Shown: piece by piece, positions 27,215-36,541 of the stretch
How positions within the stretch are numbered: the stretch's first letter is position 1
How the letters are laid out: each line of letters begins with the position of its first letter
Assembly: GCA_017427985.1 (NCBI GenBank)
Contig: JAFRRS010000002.1
Location: 62,001-126,000 of the forward strand
Length of the DNA stretch: 64,000 nt
From: Bacteroidales bacterium
GTDB taxonomy: Bacteria > Bacteroidota > Bacteroidia > Bacteroidales > F082
Reading direction: 5' to 3'
Program-made: the position numbers and the translations under genes
The notes under the pieces: generated by a model
Told to the model about the DNA's origin: nothing
What the model saw: the letters and a program-made list of their open reading frames with translations, nothing else
Database searches by the model: none

Positions 27215-28125
27215 CTCCTCTTGATTCTGTACTTATTCCACAAGCGTTTAACAATTACAGCCATCTCAATACGAAGCCATTGAGGTTCAAGAACTTCAAC
27301 AGTATCGCCATTCCAGAGAATTTCTTGCATAAAATCGAATGTCGGACGAATTTTTAATGTAAAAATACTACCAAATTTATTTTTCTCTACCTCTTTTTGT
27401 GACGAATGCAATGGTAATGCCCGCATATAATTAGCCTGACCGGCACCGACTTTGAGCACAACAGTTTCCACAGGAACATTTTTCGCATGAATCACACCAA
27501 AGAAACCATCAAAATAATCTTCTGGGCCAAAGTCATCAGGATAAGTGAAACTATCAGAATTTATTGACAAATGCTTAATTCTGTCGAGCGAGTAAATTCT
27601 GATTTTATCATCAATAATACGACGTGCTACCATATACCACCGTTGACGGAACAGTTTCACACAATACGGAGCGACTTTTAAAGTCTTTTCCTCTTCTTCC
27701 CAATAGCTTTTATAAATAATTTCCAGCACTTCACTCTTTTTCATCGCTTCAAGAATTCGAGCCAGATGCTCCTTCCCCGACGGCACATTTTCGAGAATTA
27801 TGCGATTGTTCAGGCTTTTGTTTTCAAGTAGCAAATTGCCGACTGACACCGATTCAAGCAACCAATTTCGGAATTCTCCATTTTTGATGTCATCAGCGTT
27901 TTCAATATAATAATGGTATCCTCCCTTGCGCTCGCAATTGATGATAATCCCGAACAACTCCTCCGCCTGATTTTTCCAAGTGTTAAAAGTCTTACGAGGA
28001 ATCTCCATTCCCTCACTCATATCCTCCTCGATCCAAAGCTTGTTTATTTCCTCAAGCGAGATATACTTCGCCTTGTAAATAGTCTCCACAAGCCAGACGT
28101 ATTTATTTAAGAGGTTTTTTGACAT
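27211..28125 (-). CDS. WYL-domain transcriptional regulator
   Basis: About 304 residues. An N-terminal winged-helix-like part (SLEEINKLW...IPRKTFNTWKNQAEELFGI) is followed by a WYL domain (EIIYKSYWEEEEKTLKVAPY; KLFRQRWYMVAR; IRIYSLDRI) and a C-terminal WCX extension. The start at 28125 is chosen because it follows the Nmad3 stop by 2 bp; the longer frame would overlap it by 25 bp. WYL proteins commonly sense nucleic acids or nucleotides and repress defence operons. It lies in the middle of the operon it probably controls. Confidence 0.85.
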   Translation of the reverse strand: MSKNLLNKYVWLVETIYKAKYISLEEINKLWIEEDMSEGMEIPRKTFNTWKNQAEELFGIIINCERKGGYHYYIENADDIKNGEFRNWLLESVSVGNLLLENKSLNNRIILENVPSGKEHLARILEAMKKSEVLEIIYKSYWEEEEKTLKVAPYCVKLFRQRWYMVARRIIDDKIRIYSLDRIKHLSINSDSFTYPDDFGPEDYFDGFFGVIHAKNVPVETVVLKVGAGQANYMRALPLHSSQKEVEKNKFGSIFTLKIRPTFDFMQEILWNGDTVEVLEPQWLRIEMAVIVKRLWNKYRIKRR

Positions 28126-28127
28126 AG

Positions 28128-28922
28128 TTACTGTATGATTTGTTTTACCCATTCGATTATTTCAGGAGTAGCTTCAATAACGAATTCCTGACCTCTTCCA
28201 GCAGATTTAAAGTATCCGTCTTTCCATGGATGAGGATGATAAGTGATGCTAACGTTCTTGAAGCATTGAGGCAAGTCCCAACAACCTCTTGACATCCCAT
28301 CTTTTGTTAGCACTCTATTGGGGCGGTAATCCAAAACATCACAACCTTTTTTATTTGGCATAAACGATAGGTTTTCTTGTGGCAAGAATATTGCATTTTT
28401 ATCACCCCTTTTCTTATCATCACTCACATGTGGATGCGCCCTTAACCAAGCAGGAACATTTTCAAATGATTTTACTACCTCGCCGACTTGCATATACCCA
28501 TATATGACGTGTTGGTCCGGTGCACTTTTAACATATCTCAAAACGCCATCAATATAATCCGCTTTTTGAAACCATCCAAAGAACAGAAACAAATCACCAA
28601 CGCCAACTTTGTTGTTGAATAAATGTGACAATGCTGCCCCAGACTGACCAAAAGCAGGTTCCCAACCAGACAAACGATCTTTTACCTCTTTTCTTAAATC
28701 TGGGTCTAAATGGCACATGTCCTCTGTTCCGATTGTTGTTCTCGGTTTAAGAGAATGAATAATATCATAATAACTAGTACCATTCCATTGGAGAGAAGAG
28801 AATGTGTTGTTCCCATTCTCGTCAGGAATTGGCAACGATAGTAGTGTGCCATCGGGTAAAATTGGATTTGGTTGCTTGCCGTATGAAGAATCGAATCCTT
28901 TTCTGCTTAATATGATTTTCAT
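28128..28922 (-). CDS. Nmad3-type putative nucleotide-modification protein
   Basis: A 264-residue protein beginning MKIILSRKGFDSSYGKQPNP then ILPDGTLLSLPIP, which I recognise as the start of the Nmad3 family (nucleotide modification associated domain 3). Further conserved-looking parts are GDLFLFFGWF and IYGYMQVGEVV. Nmad3 was described from gene neighbourhoods linked to hypermodified DNA bases; its biochemistry is not established. It overlaps Nmad2 by 4 bp (ATGA), so the two are translationally coupled. The family is assigned from memory; a profile search would settle it. Confidence 0.7.
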   Translation of the reverse strand: MKIILSRKGFDSSYGKQPNPILPDGTLLSLPIPDENGNNTFSSLQWNGTSYYDIIHSLKPRTTIGTEDMCHLDPDLRKEVKDRLSGWEPAFGQSGAALSHLFNNKVGVGDLFLFFGWFQKADYIDGVLRYVKSAPDQHVIYGYMQVGEVVKSFENVPAWLRAHPHVSDDKKRGDKNAIFLPQENLSFMPNKKGCDVLDYRPNRVLTKDGMSRGCWDLPQCFKNVSITYHPHPWKDGYFKSAGRGQEFVIEATPEIIEWVKQIIQ

Positions 28923-29578
28923 TTTTTCTTTGGATTAATTCCTGTTTCATAATTATTAGTGACAAACTCTATTACTGCCTTTGCTTCATTATCCTCCAAA
29001 GAGAACTTCCGGCATCTTGGGACAACAAAATTTTTGTTTTCGATTTCAAGAGCATTTTCTATTCCAAAGTAATAGAAATCATTGCATATTAGAACATTTT
29101 TCCCGCTTAAATCATGAGCTTTGTTAGCTTCGCCATGATGTGGGTTTTCATGTTGCTCAAACTCGTTGTTTTTCCCTTTTATGGGTTCGTAAATATTGTC
29201 TCCACAAAATGCAATGTCATCATTTTTAGTTACTATTCTATTCACACAACTCTTAAAACATTCTTTGCCTTTTTCTATTGACTTTGTTGGTTGCTTTTTT
29301 TTAGAATATACTTTTTCAGTCTCTTCCCAGTAATCTTTATAACTAATTACTTTTTCAACTTTTGCCAAGAAGATTAATCTTTGTGCTTTGTCTGTGTACT
29401 TTTGTTTTTTACCTTGTACCACATTGGCTGCCCAACCAGATATCCAATATCCTTCTGCCGCACACCTGCGGATTGTAGGTTTGCAAGTAGCTAAAGTCAA
29501 AACTCCGTGATATGGATTTGGCGCAAATCCAGTATCATGTGTCATTTTGTAACAATAAAGATATTTTTTCTTTTCCAT
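28919..29578 (-). CDS. Nmad2-type putative nucleotide-modification protein
   Basis: A 219-residue protein. The start YLYCYKMTHDTGFAPNPYHG followed by VLTLATCKPTIRRCAAEGYWISGWA matches the Nmad2 pattern (DxGFAPNPFxGxxTLATCKPxIR) that I associate with nucleotide modification associated domain 2. Later segments include HDLSGKNVLICNDFYYFG. The start at 29578 (MEKKKYLY) is chosen over a longer frame that would run into the upstream gene. It heads a compact operon of five genes and overlaps Nmad3 by 4 bp. Confidence 0.7.
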   Translation of the reverse strand: MEKKKYLYCYKMTHDTGFAPNPYHGVLTLATCKPTIRRCAAEGYWISGWAANVVQGKKQKYTDKAQRLIFLAKVEKVISYKDYWEETEKVYSKKKQPTKSIEKGKECFKSCVNRIVTKNDDIAFCGDNIYEPIKGKNNEFEQHENPHHGEANKAHDLSGKNVLICNDFYYFGIENALEIENKNFVVPRCRKFSLEDNEAKAVIEFVTNNYETGINPKKK

Positions 29579-29627
29579 AGTATGTTTTTTAAAGTTTTCA
29601 ATTATGCAAAAATACAATATTTTTCTC

Positions 29628-30158
29628 TCACCACCAACTATCCCAAATCCAAGTATGTGCTCTTTTCCTAATATCCTCAATGCTTTCGTCGGAATGTGCT
29701 TGGCGATGCTCCTGTTCTATGGCAGAGAGTATCCCTTCGGCATCCAAATTCCTCGTGTCGAGAACGCCGAAAGAGACCTGCCTTGAGGTGTATTTGTCAT
29801 ACCTGAAATCTACGCCGATACTCACTTTCAGCATCTCGGAAAGCAGTTTTACGGCTTCTTCTTTTTCGAGTTTAAACAGTCGAAGCTTGAGATTATCGAC
29901 ACGCTCGTTTGTAAGAGCTTCAAGATACCGTTCTATACAATGCTGAATCGTCACACGGTAGGTGTATTCCCGCCCTTCTGCATAAAGGGCAATCACGCGG
30001 TTTAGGTCACCGCCTCTTTGCACGAATGTCCCTAATCGCACCAACTTTTTCTCCATCGAACTACAATTCCATTCGGCTCCGAGGTCGTCCCAATACTCTC
30101 GGTTGGCCAGTATCTGCTCGTATTCATCCAATGGCAGGTTCCCGTAATAGTCTCTCAT
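29628..30158 (-). CDS. hypothetical island protein
   Basis: A 176-residue cytosolic protein, helical, with charged repeats (LKLRLFKLEKEEAVKLLSEML) and a Trp-rich end (HTWIWDSWW). No family is recognised. Its ATG overlaps the stop of the small upstream gene (ATGTCATGA), so translation is probably coupled. A 50-bp gap separates it from the Nmad operon, which may be read through from here. Confidence 0.55.
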   Translation of the reverse strand: MRDYYGNLPLDEYEQILANREYWDDLGAEWNCSSMEKKLVRLGTFVQRGGDLNRVIALYAEGREYTYRVTIQHCIERYLEALTNERVDNLKLRLFKLEKEEAVKLLSEMLKVSIGVDFRYDKYTSRQVSFGVLDTRNLDAEGILSAIEQEHRQAHSDESIEDIRKRAHTWIWDSWW

Positions 30159-30259
30159 GACATTAGTTTTATTCGTTTTTCGTTAGCTGAATCAAAATCG
30201 TTATTTCTGCCTCTCCCTTTTAATAATTCCTGAATTGTGATAATAATTTGTTCATTCAT
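30155..30259 (-). CDS. 34-residue small protein with a strong ribosome site
   Basis: An ATG at 30259 is preceded by AGGAGG at 9 nt spacing, unusually strong for Bacteroidetes. The 34-residue product (MNEQIIITIQELLKGRGRNN, then DFDSANEKRIKLMS) ends in a stop overlapping the next gene's start. It is either a leader-type small gene coupling translation or a small functional peptide. Confidence 0.5.
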   Translation of the reverse strand: MNEQIIITIQELLKGRGRNNDFDSANEKRIKLMS

Positions 30260-30296
30260 AACGATATCCTCCTATTTTTTGCAAAGTTAAATATTT

Positions 30297-30458
30297 TTAA
30301 ATAATATCTCCAACTTTATCATAAATAAAATCAGTTAACTGACCTTCAAGTACAGTTTTATGTTGTCCTTTCCAAACACTTTTGGGGATTTTTGCAGCAA
30401 AAGCGACACACTCATGATTACCGAGATACCACCTGCAATTCTCACAAAAACTATTCAT
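30297..30458 (-). CDS. small CxxC protein
   Basis: A 53-residue protein starting MNSFCENCRWYLGNHECVAF, with a three-cysteine pattern (CxxC...C), then KIPKSVWKGQHK and LEGQLTDFIY. This is like small phage or accessory proteins of the form CxxC-x(8)-C-x(2)-F-x(4)-IP-x(2)-[IV]W-x-G-x-H. It is probably a metal-binding mini-protein of unknown role. It lies between the YopX-like gene and the 34-residue gene on the same strand. Confidence 0.55.
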   Translation of the reverse strand: MNSFCENCRWYLGNHECVAFAAKIPKSVWKGQHKTVLEGQLTDFIYDKVGDII

Positions 30459-30461
30459 ATT

Positions 30462-31178
30462 TTATTCTCTCCAATTATACTCCGCTCCGATAATCTCCAA
30501 CGCTGAATATTTCCATTCTTCTTTGTCGAAGTTCGGAGTAAATTTAACCATCAAAAGTTTGCGTTGACGATCTTCATCGGTATCACGCCAACCGTTAAAT
30601 TGCATCGTGCGCATATTCACTTCAATAAAATCACTGGCATCAAGCTGATAGAAAACCGTCCCCATACGAGTCATCTTATAATTCCGACGAGCACAGTCTT
30701 CCAAAGGCAAATAATGATTGTCAAGGATAAAGCAATAAGAGCCCACACCATCTTCGTGCGCCCATGCTCCAACCGCATAAAATTGCACATAATCAGCAGA
30801 TTCTTCCAATTTGATAACGTCACCCGTAAAAATCCGCTCGCCATTGCTGTCAACAAATTCAGTTTCAACGCCGGCAAATATCACCCTATGAGCATAACCG
30901 TTACGGTCATGTCTATCTTCAAAAACAGCCTCAACAACATCCTGATTATGATCGTCTTTCCATTTCTCATCATCGTCCCACACATAGAAATCATCACCAA
31001 AGAAAAAGAAATCGCCGAAGTAGGCATAACCAAACTTATTTGTCTCTACAACATAGCGAACTTTAATATCAGGAAGATCATCATAAAGTCCGAATCCGAT
31101 TTCGACGAGATATTCTTGACAAAGAGATTTCAGGATTTTGTCATTGATTACCAATGGGGTTTTATCATTTGCAGCCAT
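30462..31178 (-). CDS. YopX-like protein
   Basis: About 238 residues. The YopX-type motif VDSNGERIFTGDVIKLEES lies in the middle, followed by beta strands (QFYAVGAWAHEDG). YopX proteins are common in phages and mobile islands and have no known function. The N-terminal half is acidic and aromatic-rich (FFFFGDDFYVWDDDEKW). The start at 31178 (MAANDKTP) is preferred over a 24-codon upstream extension that reads into leader sequence. It supports a mobile origin for the island. Confidence 0.6.
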   Translation of the reverse strand: MAANDKTPLVINDKILKSLCQEYLVEIGFGLYDDLPDIKVRYVVETNKFGYAYFGDFFFFGDDFYVWDDDEKWKDDHNQDVVEAVFEDRHDRNGYAHRVIFAGVETEFVDSNGERIFTGDVIKLEESADYVQFYAVGAWAHEDGVGSYCFILDNHYLPLEDCARRNYKMTRMGTVFYQLDASDFIEVNMRTMQFNGWRDTDEDRQRKLLMVKFTPNFDKEEWKYSALEIIGAEYNWRE

Positions 31179-31269
31179 ATTATTATTTTTAACACTGCAA
31201 AAATAAAACAAACATGTGTCGTTTTGAAGCACATTCTTGGTTTTTAACAAAACTTAATGTTATTTATTC

Positions 31270-32250
31270 TTAGTTCTTCTGATTTATCAGATTCACCACT
31301 ACTTTCACCATCACGTCCTTTTCTTCTGGTTTGCTTTCTGCAATCATAAGAGTTAAAGCAACAAGAGTGTTATCGGCGAGGCGTTTTGAACCATCTTCAC
31401 GATACAGGATACCATTGTTGTTGAGGAACCACAAGAAAAGCGTTGCGGCGATACGCTTGTTACCATCACTAAACGAATGATTTTTTGTTACCAAATAGAG
31501 AAGCATCGCAGCCTTCTCCTCCACACTCGGATACAAATCAACGCCACCAAATGTTTGATATATCTGACCTATTGAACTTTTAAAAGATTCATCTTTCTCA
31601 TTACCGAACAAAACAGAGCCTCCGAAACGCTCACGAAGATTATCAATTTCTTGCATTGCGTTCTCGTAGGTGGCGTGGAAGTGTTCCTCCTTAGTGGTTT
31701 TCTCGATGGTGAGACGTTGGTAGTCGTAGTTGTCGAGGGTATCAAGAGCGTATGTGTAGTCGGTGACGACATCAAAGAGGGCATTGGTTTCGTCGTTGGA
31801 GAGTAGCGGCTGGTTTTGGATAGTGCGGCCAAGCATGCCGACCAGCTGACGTAATTCGCCAATCTGATTGCGACGGATTCTTTCGTTGACTATATAACCT
31901 TTGATAAGGAATTCTTTCAAAACTTTATTAGCCCATTGACGGAAAAGGACACCTCGCTGGCTCTTTACACGATAACCTACGGATATGATAACATCCAGGT
32001 TATACATGGTAGCTTCATATTGTTGGAGTCCTAAACTACCCATATGTGCAAATTTTGCACATGTGCCCTTTTCGTTTAATTCGCCTTCTTTGTAAATATT
32101 GCGAATATGTCGCCCGATTACAGTCCTGTCTTTCTTAAAAAGTTCAGCCATTTGAGCTTGTGTCAACCATACTGTTTCCTTCTCCAAGCGGACATCTATC
32201 TGTGTTTGCCCGTCTTCTGTCTGATAAATAACAATTTTATCTTTTTCCAT
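31270..32250 (-). CDS. RhuM-Fic/DOC fusion protein
   Basis: A 326-residue protein. The N-terminus is RhuM-like: VRLEKETVWLTQAQMAELF with a DNA-binding-like helix, KDRTVIGRHIRNI, then ISVGYRVKSQRGVLFRQWA. The C-terminal half is a Fic/Doc domain with NHSFSDGNKRIAATLF, carrying the catalytic His and the GNKR element, so AMP or phosphate transfer to a protein is possible. RhuM-Fic proteins are common in genomic islands as suspected toxins or regulators. A TATCTTTG -7 box (complement of 32285-32292) lies 35 bp upstream. Confidence 0.88.
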   Translation of the reverse strand: MEKDKIVIYQTEDGQTQIDVRLEKETVWLTQAQMAELFKKDRTVIGRHIRNIYKEGELNEKGTCAKFAHMGSLGLQQYEATMYNLDVIISVGYRVKSQRGVLFRQWANKVLKEFLIKGYIVNERIRRNQIGELRQLVGMLGRTIQNQPLLSNDETNALFDVVTDYTYALDTLDNYDYQRLTIEKTTKEEHFHATYENAMQEIDNLRERFGGSVLFGNEKDESFKSSIGQIYQTFGGVDLYPSVEEKAAMLLYLVTKNHSFSDGNKRIAATLFLWFLNNNGILYREDGSKRLADNTLVALTLMIAESKPEEKDVMVKVVVNLINQKN

Positions 32251-32329
32251 AAATCATGGATTTTTAGTGTTAATTATTATGATGCAAAGATAAACATTTT
32301 TTAATAAGCGAGCAGGAATTAATAAAAAA

Positions 32330-32359
32330 ACATCCACAATCTTTTCAGACTATGGATGT
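32330..32359 (-). terminator. intrinsic terminator of clpB
   Basis: ACATCCA and TGGATGT form a 7-bp stem, followed on the minus strand by seven Ts. It lies 25 bp after the clpB stop. Confidence 0.75.
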
Positions 32360-32383
32360 CCATCATTATTATTTAGCAGAGAA

Positions 32384-34465
32384 TTAGTTCTTAAACACCA
32401 ATCCATTTCCATCAAAATCAACTGTAATCGGCTTGTCTTTGTTGACCTTGTCGGCGATGATCATGCGAGAAAGCTCATTCAGCATCTCACGCTGCATCAT
32501 ACGTTTCACTGGACGGGCGCCGTATTGCGGGTCGTAGCTGATCTTTGCCATGTACTTCATTGCAGCATCGGTCATGTTGATGTCGATGCCGTTTGGTTTC
32601 AGCATCTCTTTGACTTTATTGAACTGCATTGCCACTACGCTAACAATTTGTTCCTCAGTGAGTTGCTTGAACAGAATGATATCGTCAATACGGTTCAGGA
32701 ACTCAGGTCTGAAGTGGCTGCGCAAATCATTTTCTGGCACATTGGAGGTCATGATGATGATGGTGTTCTTGAAGTCGACCAAACGACCTTTGTTGTCGGT
32801 CAGACGGCCATCGTCCAAGACCTGCAGCAAGATGTTGAACACGTCCGGATGAGCCTTTTCAATCTCGTCGAGAAGCACCACCGAATATGGCTTACGACGC
32901 ACTGCCTCAGTGAGTTGACCGCTCTCCTCGTAGCCTACATATCCTGGAGGCGCACCGATCAAACGCGACACGGTGTGACGCTCCTGATACTCGGACATAT
33001 CGATACGAACCATATTGTTCTCGTTGTCGAACAAAAACTCCGCCAAAGCCTTTGCCAGCTCGGTTTTACCGACACCGGTGGTTCCCAAGAATATAAATGA
33101 ACCAATTGGTCGTTTCGAGTCCTGTAGCCCTGCCCTGCTCCTTCTGATAGCATCGGAAACAGCGGCGATTGCGTCGTCTTGTCCAACGACACGTTTATGC
33201 AGCTCTGTCTCAAGATTCAACAGTTTTTCACGCTCACTTTGCATCATCTTGTGAACTGGAATGCCTGTCCAACGTGAAACGATTTCAGCCACATCGTCGG
33301 CAGAGACTTCCTCATCGACCAACGGGTTATCGCCTTGAACCTTAATGAGTTGCTCTTTCGTTTTGGCAATAGCGGCCTCCGACTCGGCAATCTTACCGTA
33401 ACGCAGTTCAGCCACTTTACCGTAGTTGCCTTCACGTTCAGCAACCGTTGCCTGATATTTGTAGTTCTCGATGTTTTGTTTCTCTTTCTGAATCTTCTCC
33501 ACAAACCCGCGCTCGGTCTCCCAACGCATGCGAATGCTCTGGCGTTCCTTATCCAATTCGTTGATAGTCTTGGTCAATTCCTCGACTTTCTTGGTGTCGT
33601 TCTCTCGTTTGATAGCTTCGCGCTCAATCTCCAGCTGACGAATCTTACGCTGCACGTCTTCGAGTTCCTCAGGAACCGAATTTATCTGCAAACGCAAACG
33701 CGAAGCAGCCTCATCAATCAAGTCAATTGCCTTATCTGGCAAGAAACGGTCGGAAATGTAACGAATTGACAGGTCAACAGCGGCAATTATAGCCTCGTCA
33801 AGGATTCGCACCTGGTGATGTGTCTCATATTTCTCTTTCAGACCACGCAAAATCGATATTGCCGACTGCTCGTCAGGTTCATCAATCATCACGATTTGGA
33901 AACGACGTTCAAGAGCTTTATCCTGTTCGAAATATTTCTGATATTCGTTGAGGGTTGTAGCGCCTATTGCACGCAGCTCGCCACGCGCCAACGCCGGTTT
34001 GAGGATGTTTGCCGCATCCATAGCGCCCTGACCGCCACCAGCGCCCACCAAAGTGTGAATCTCATCGATGAAAAGTATCACCTCGCCATCGCTCTCGACC
34101 ACCTCTTTGATGACCGATTTCAGACGTTCCTCGAACTCGCCTTTGTACATTGCGCCTGCGATAAGTGCGCCCATATCAAGGGAATACACCTTCTTCGACT
34201 TCAGGTTTTCAGGCACGTCGCCGCTCACTATACGCTGCGCCAAGCCTTCCGCGATTGCCGTCTTTCCAACACCTGGCTCACCTATTAATATTGGGTTGTT
34301 TTTGGTGCGTCGCGACAAGATTTGAAGCACTCGACGAATCTCATCATCCCTGCCTATTACCGGGTCAAGTTTGCCTTTATCGGCAAGAGCGTTGAGGTTT
34401 CGCGCGAACCTGTCCAAAGCCTTCTCCTGTCCGTTTTGCTGATTGTTAAACTGGTTGTTATTCAT
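32384..34465 (-). CDS. clpB: ClpB disaggregase lacking the N-terminal domain
   Basis: A Hsp100 ATP-dependent disaggregase working with DnaK. It is 693 residues rather than the usual 860. After an Asn/Gln-rich leader ([13 protein letters not shown]) it starts directly at [20 protein letters not shown], the linker before NBD1, so the Clp N-domain is absent. NBD1 has GEPGVGKT and [12 protein letters not shown]. The coiled-coil middle domain is present ([19 protein letters not shown]). NBD2 has [18 protein letters not shown] and the pore GYVGYEESG. An internal start of a longer gene is excluded because no N-domain is encoded upstream. Confidence 0.93.
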   Translation of the reverse strand: MNNNQFNNQQNGQEKALDRFARNLNALADKGKLDPVIGRDDEIRRVLQILSRRTKNNPILIGEPGVGKTAIAEGLAQRIVSGDVPENLKSKKVYSLDMGALIAGAMYKGEFEERLKSVIKEVVESDGEVILFIDEIHTLVGAGGGQGAMDAANILKPALARGELRAIGATTLNEYQKYFEQDKALERRFQIVMIDEPDEQSAISILRGLKEKYETHHQVRILDEAIIAAVDLSIRYISDRFLPDKAIDLIDEAASRLRLQINSVPEELEDVQRKIRQLEIEREAIKRENDTKKVEELTKTINELDKERQSIRMRWETERGFVEKIQKEKQNIENYKYQATVAEREGNYGKVAELRYGKIAESEAAIAKTKEQLIKVQGDNPLVDEEVSADDVAEIVSRWTGIPVHKMMQSEREKLLNLETELHKRVVGQDDAIAAVSDAIRRSRAGLQDSKRPIGSFIFLGTTGVGKTELAKALAEFLFDNENNMVRIDMSEYQERHTVSRLIGAPPGYVGYEESGQLTEAVRRKPYSVVLLDEIEKAHPDVFNILLQVLDDGRLTDNKGRLVDFKNTIIIMTSNVPENDLRSHFRPEFLNRIDDIILFKQLTEEQIVSVVAMQFNKVKEMLKPNGIDINMTDAAMKYMAKISYDPQYGARPVKRMMQREMLNELSRMIIADKVNKDKPITVDFDGNGLVFKN

Positions 34466-34686
34466 TGTTTTTTCTCCTTTCTATTGTTTTGCCAGAGTAT
34501 CATCAAAAAATAATCCAAATGATAAAATCGGAAATTTTGACATGATTTCTGCCATTTTGACATGATATTTATTAGACAGGATTAACAAGATTAACAGAAT
34601 GTTTTTGACTATCATAAGACAATATTTTTATATTTTGAACATTAATATAGAAATTTTTATTATTTTTGCAAATTAAACATTTTGGA

Positions 34687-35625
34687 ATGAAAAAACTGTC
34701 TTCGACATACAAATCTACCATATTAGCGTTTGCTATCTTATTATCATTCAATGAGATAAACGCACAAAGCAGATTTAACATTCATCACGAGCAACTCAAA
34801 TACACTTGTTCAAACGGTGAAAACGCAGAATTAAGAGTCTGGGCTTCTGATGACAACAACAGCAGTGCAACATATAAATACAAGTGGCTGGGTGATAATA
34901 TAAAACCAATTCAATTGTCGGAAAACAACCAACATGTTATTGGATTAAAAGCTTACACAAACTATGTTTTGGAAGTCACACAGATGATAAGCCTCAATGA
35001 TAGCGTTGTTCAGATTGATACAATCCAGCTAAAAGCTTATCCGAATCCTACTATCGAGATTTCTTCTGACCCGCAAGATACAGTCTATCTTGATAATCCT
35101 TACGTTACGTGGTGGTTCACTCTTAATCCAAATCCACACGACTCAATTATTGAAATATCCAATTTTTTCTGGGAGTTTGAAGGTTATGAACAGACTTTCA
35201 CCGATGAGAGGCCGACAGTGACTTATTCCGAAACAGAAAACGACCACACAATAACAAAATTGCACGTCACAAGCGATTATGGCTGCGACACGACATACAC
35301 CAACAACCACCTCTGGATTCTGCCTGTAAAACTAAAGATTCCGAACATTTTCACTCCTAACGGCGACGGCGTCAACGACTATTTTGAAATTGGCTACGGT
35401 GACGAAGGGAAGCCTATAAATGACCTGAACGATTATTTCTTGAGTCATAAACTCACGGTAATCAACAGATGGGGACGAGTCGTTTATGAATCAAAGGATT
35501 ACAAGAACGACTGGGACGGAGGAAGTCTCCCTGACGGCACATATTTCTATGTTTTGGAATGCAAGGGCAAGACAGACAATTACAGATATCAGGGAAGTGT
35601 GATGATTTGGAATTCAGGACGTTAA
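34687..35625 (+). CDS. secreted protein with gliding-motility-type C-terminal domain
   Basis: About 312 residues. The start at 34687 gives a signal peptide (MKKLSSTYKSTILAFAILLS). The middle contains Ig/PKD-like beta domains. The C-terminus is a CHU_C type B type IX secretion signal: PNIFTPNGDGVNDYFEI, NRWGRVVYESKDYKNDWDG, LPDGTYFYVL. It should cross the outer membrane through T9SS and be surface-anchored or released. Its role is unknown. Confidence 0.85.
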   Translation: MKKLSSTYKSTILAFAILLSFNEINAQSRFNIHHEQLKYTCSNGENAELRVWASDDNNSSATYKYKWLGDNIKPIQLSENNQHVIGLKAYTNYVLEVTQMISLNDSVVQIDTIQLKAYPNPTIEISSDPQDTVYLDNPYVTWWFTLNPNPHDSIIEISNFFWEFEGYEQTFTDERPTVTYSETENDHTITKLHVTSDYGCDTTYTNNHLWILPVKLKIPNIFTPNGDGVNDYFEIGYGDEGKPINDLNDYFLSHKLTVINRWGRVVYESKDYKNDWDGGSLPDGTYFYVLECKGKTDNYRYQGSVMIWNSGR

Positions 35626-35684
35626 AGTTTAGAGTTTAGAGTAGTTGATAGTTAAAAGTTAAAAGTTGAAAGTTGAAAGTTGAG
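35626..35684 (+). repeat. eight tandem heptads of AGTTnAn type
   Basis: Seven-base units AGTTTAG (2), AGTTGAT, AGTTAAA (2), AGTTGAA (2) and AGTTGAG follow one another in register, with a single 3-bp insertion. They lie between the CHU_C gene and the DUF1573 gene. Related to the heptads at 18340 and 44157. Confidence 0.7.
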
Positions 35685-35714
35685 ATGCGATTCATTGCAT
35701 CTAAAAAATAAAAC

Positions 35715-36164
35715 ATGAAAAAGTTATTATATATAGTATTTCTTGCAGTTTTGATGTGGTCTTGCGGTGAGGATGAAGGCAAGATTAACACTGGTTTGGT
35801 GAACAATCCTGCGTCTGCGCAAGGCAATTCCAACAGCAAAGAGCCCAAGATTGAGTTTGCTGTAACAGACCACGATTTCGGCAAGATGATTCAAGGCGAG
35901 CAAGTGTCTTTTTCATACAAATTCAAGAATACAGGCAACGCTCCTTTAATTATTAGCGCTGTCGAGAAGACTTGCGGATGCACCGATACAAGATTCCCGA
36001 AAGACCCAATAAAACCTGGCGAAAGCGGTGCAATCAGCATCACCTACGACAGCAAAGGGCACAAGGGTTTCCAAAACAAACGAATTATTGTAAAGGCGAA
36101 CACCAACCCATCCGAAACTATTTTGAAGTTCAAGGCGAGAGTTGAGACCGTTGACACATTTTAA
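35715..36164 (+). CDS. DUF1573 lipoprotein
   Basis: A 149-residue lipoprotein (signal MKKLLYIVFLAVLMWSC, Cys17) with one DUF1573 immunoglobulin-like domain: AVTDHDFGKMIQGEQVSFSY, VEKTCGCTD, PGESGAISITYDSKGHKG. The CGC motif is typical. It is periplasmic or at the outer membrane and of unknown function. The adjacency to yajC, a YbbR gene and coaE is a frequent Bacteroidales arrangement. Confidence 0.88.
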   Translation: MKKLLYIVFLAVLMWSCGEDEGKINTGLVNNPASAQGNSNSKEPKIEFAVTDHDFGKMIQGEQVSFSYKFKNTGNAPLIISAVEKTCGCTDTRFPKDPIKPGESGAISITYDSKGHKGFQNKRIIVKANTNPSETILKFKARVETVDTF

Positions 36165-36197
36165 ATTTTGAATTTTTTAAATCTTAAATAATTAAAT

Positions 36198-36515
36198 ATG
36201 AACACATTAAACATGTTTTTACTTCAAGCACAAGGACAACCAGGAAGCAGCTGGTCAGGACTTCTGTTAATTGTAGTGATTTTCGTCATTTTCTGGCTGT
36301 TTATCATCCGTCCACAGAACAAGAAACAAAAAGAAGCTCAGAAATTCCGTGATTCTCTTCAGAAAGGCGACAAAGTCATCACCATTGGCGGAATCCATGG
36401 AAAAATCGACGAAGTCAAGGCTACGACAGCCATTGTGATCATCGACAACAATGTGAAAATCGAGATCGAAAAGTCAGCTTTGGTTGGAGATCCGAGCTTA
36501 TTAGGTCAAGCATAA
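36198..36515 (+). CDS. yajC: preprotein translocase subunit YajC
   Basis: A 105-residue accessory subunit of the SecDF-YajC complex. It has one N-terminal membrane helix (LLLIVVIFVIFWLFIIRPQ), the RPQNKKQKEAQKF motif, and the soluble SH3-like part (LQKGDKVITIGGIHGKI). It precedes the YbbR gene by 26 bp in the same transcription direction. Confidence 0.95.
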   Translation: MNTLNMFLLQAQGQPGSSWSGLLLIVVIFVIFWLFIIRPQNKKQKEAQKFRDSLQKGDKVITIGGIHGKIDEVKATTAIVIIDNNVKIEIEKSALVGDPSLLGQA

Positions 36516-36541
36516 TATCTTAAATTAACGCTTTAAGTGAA

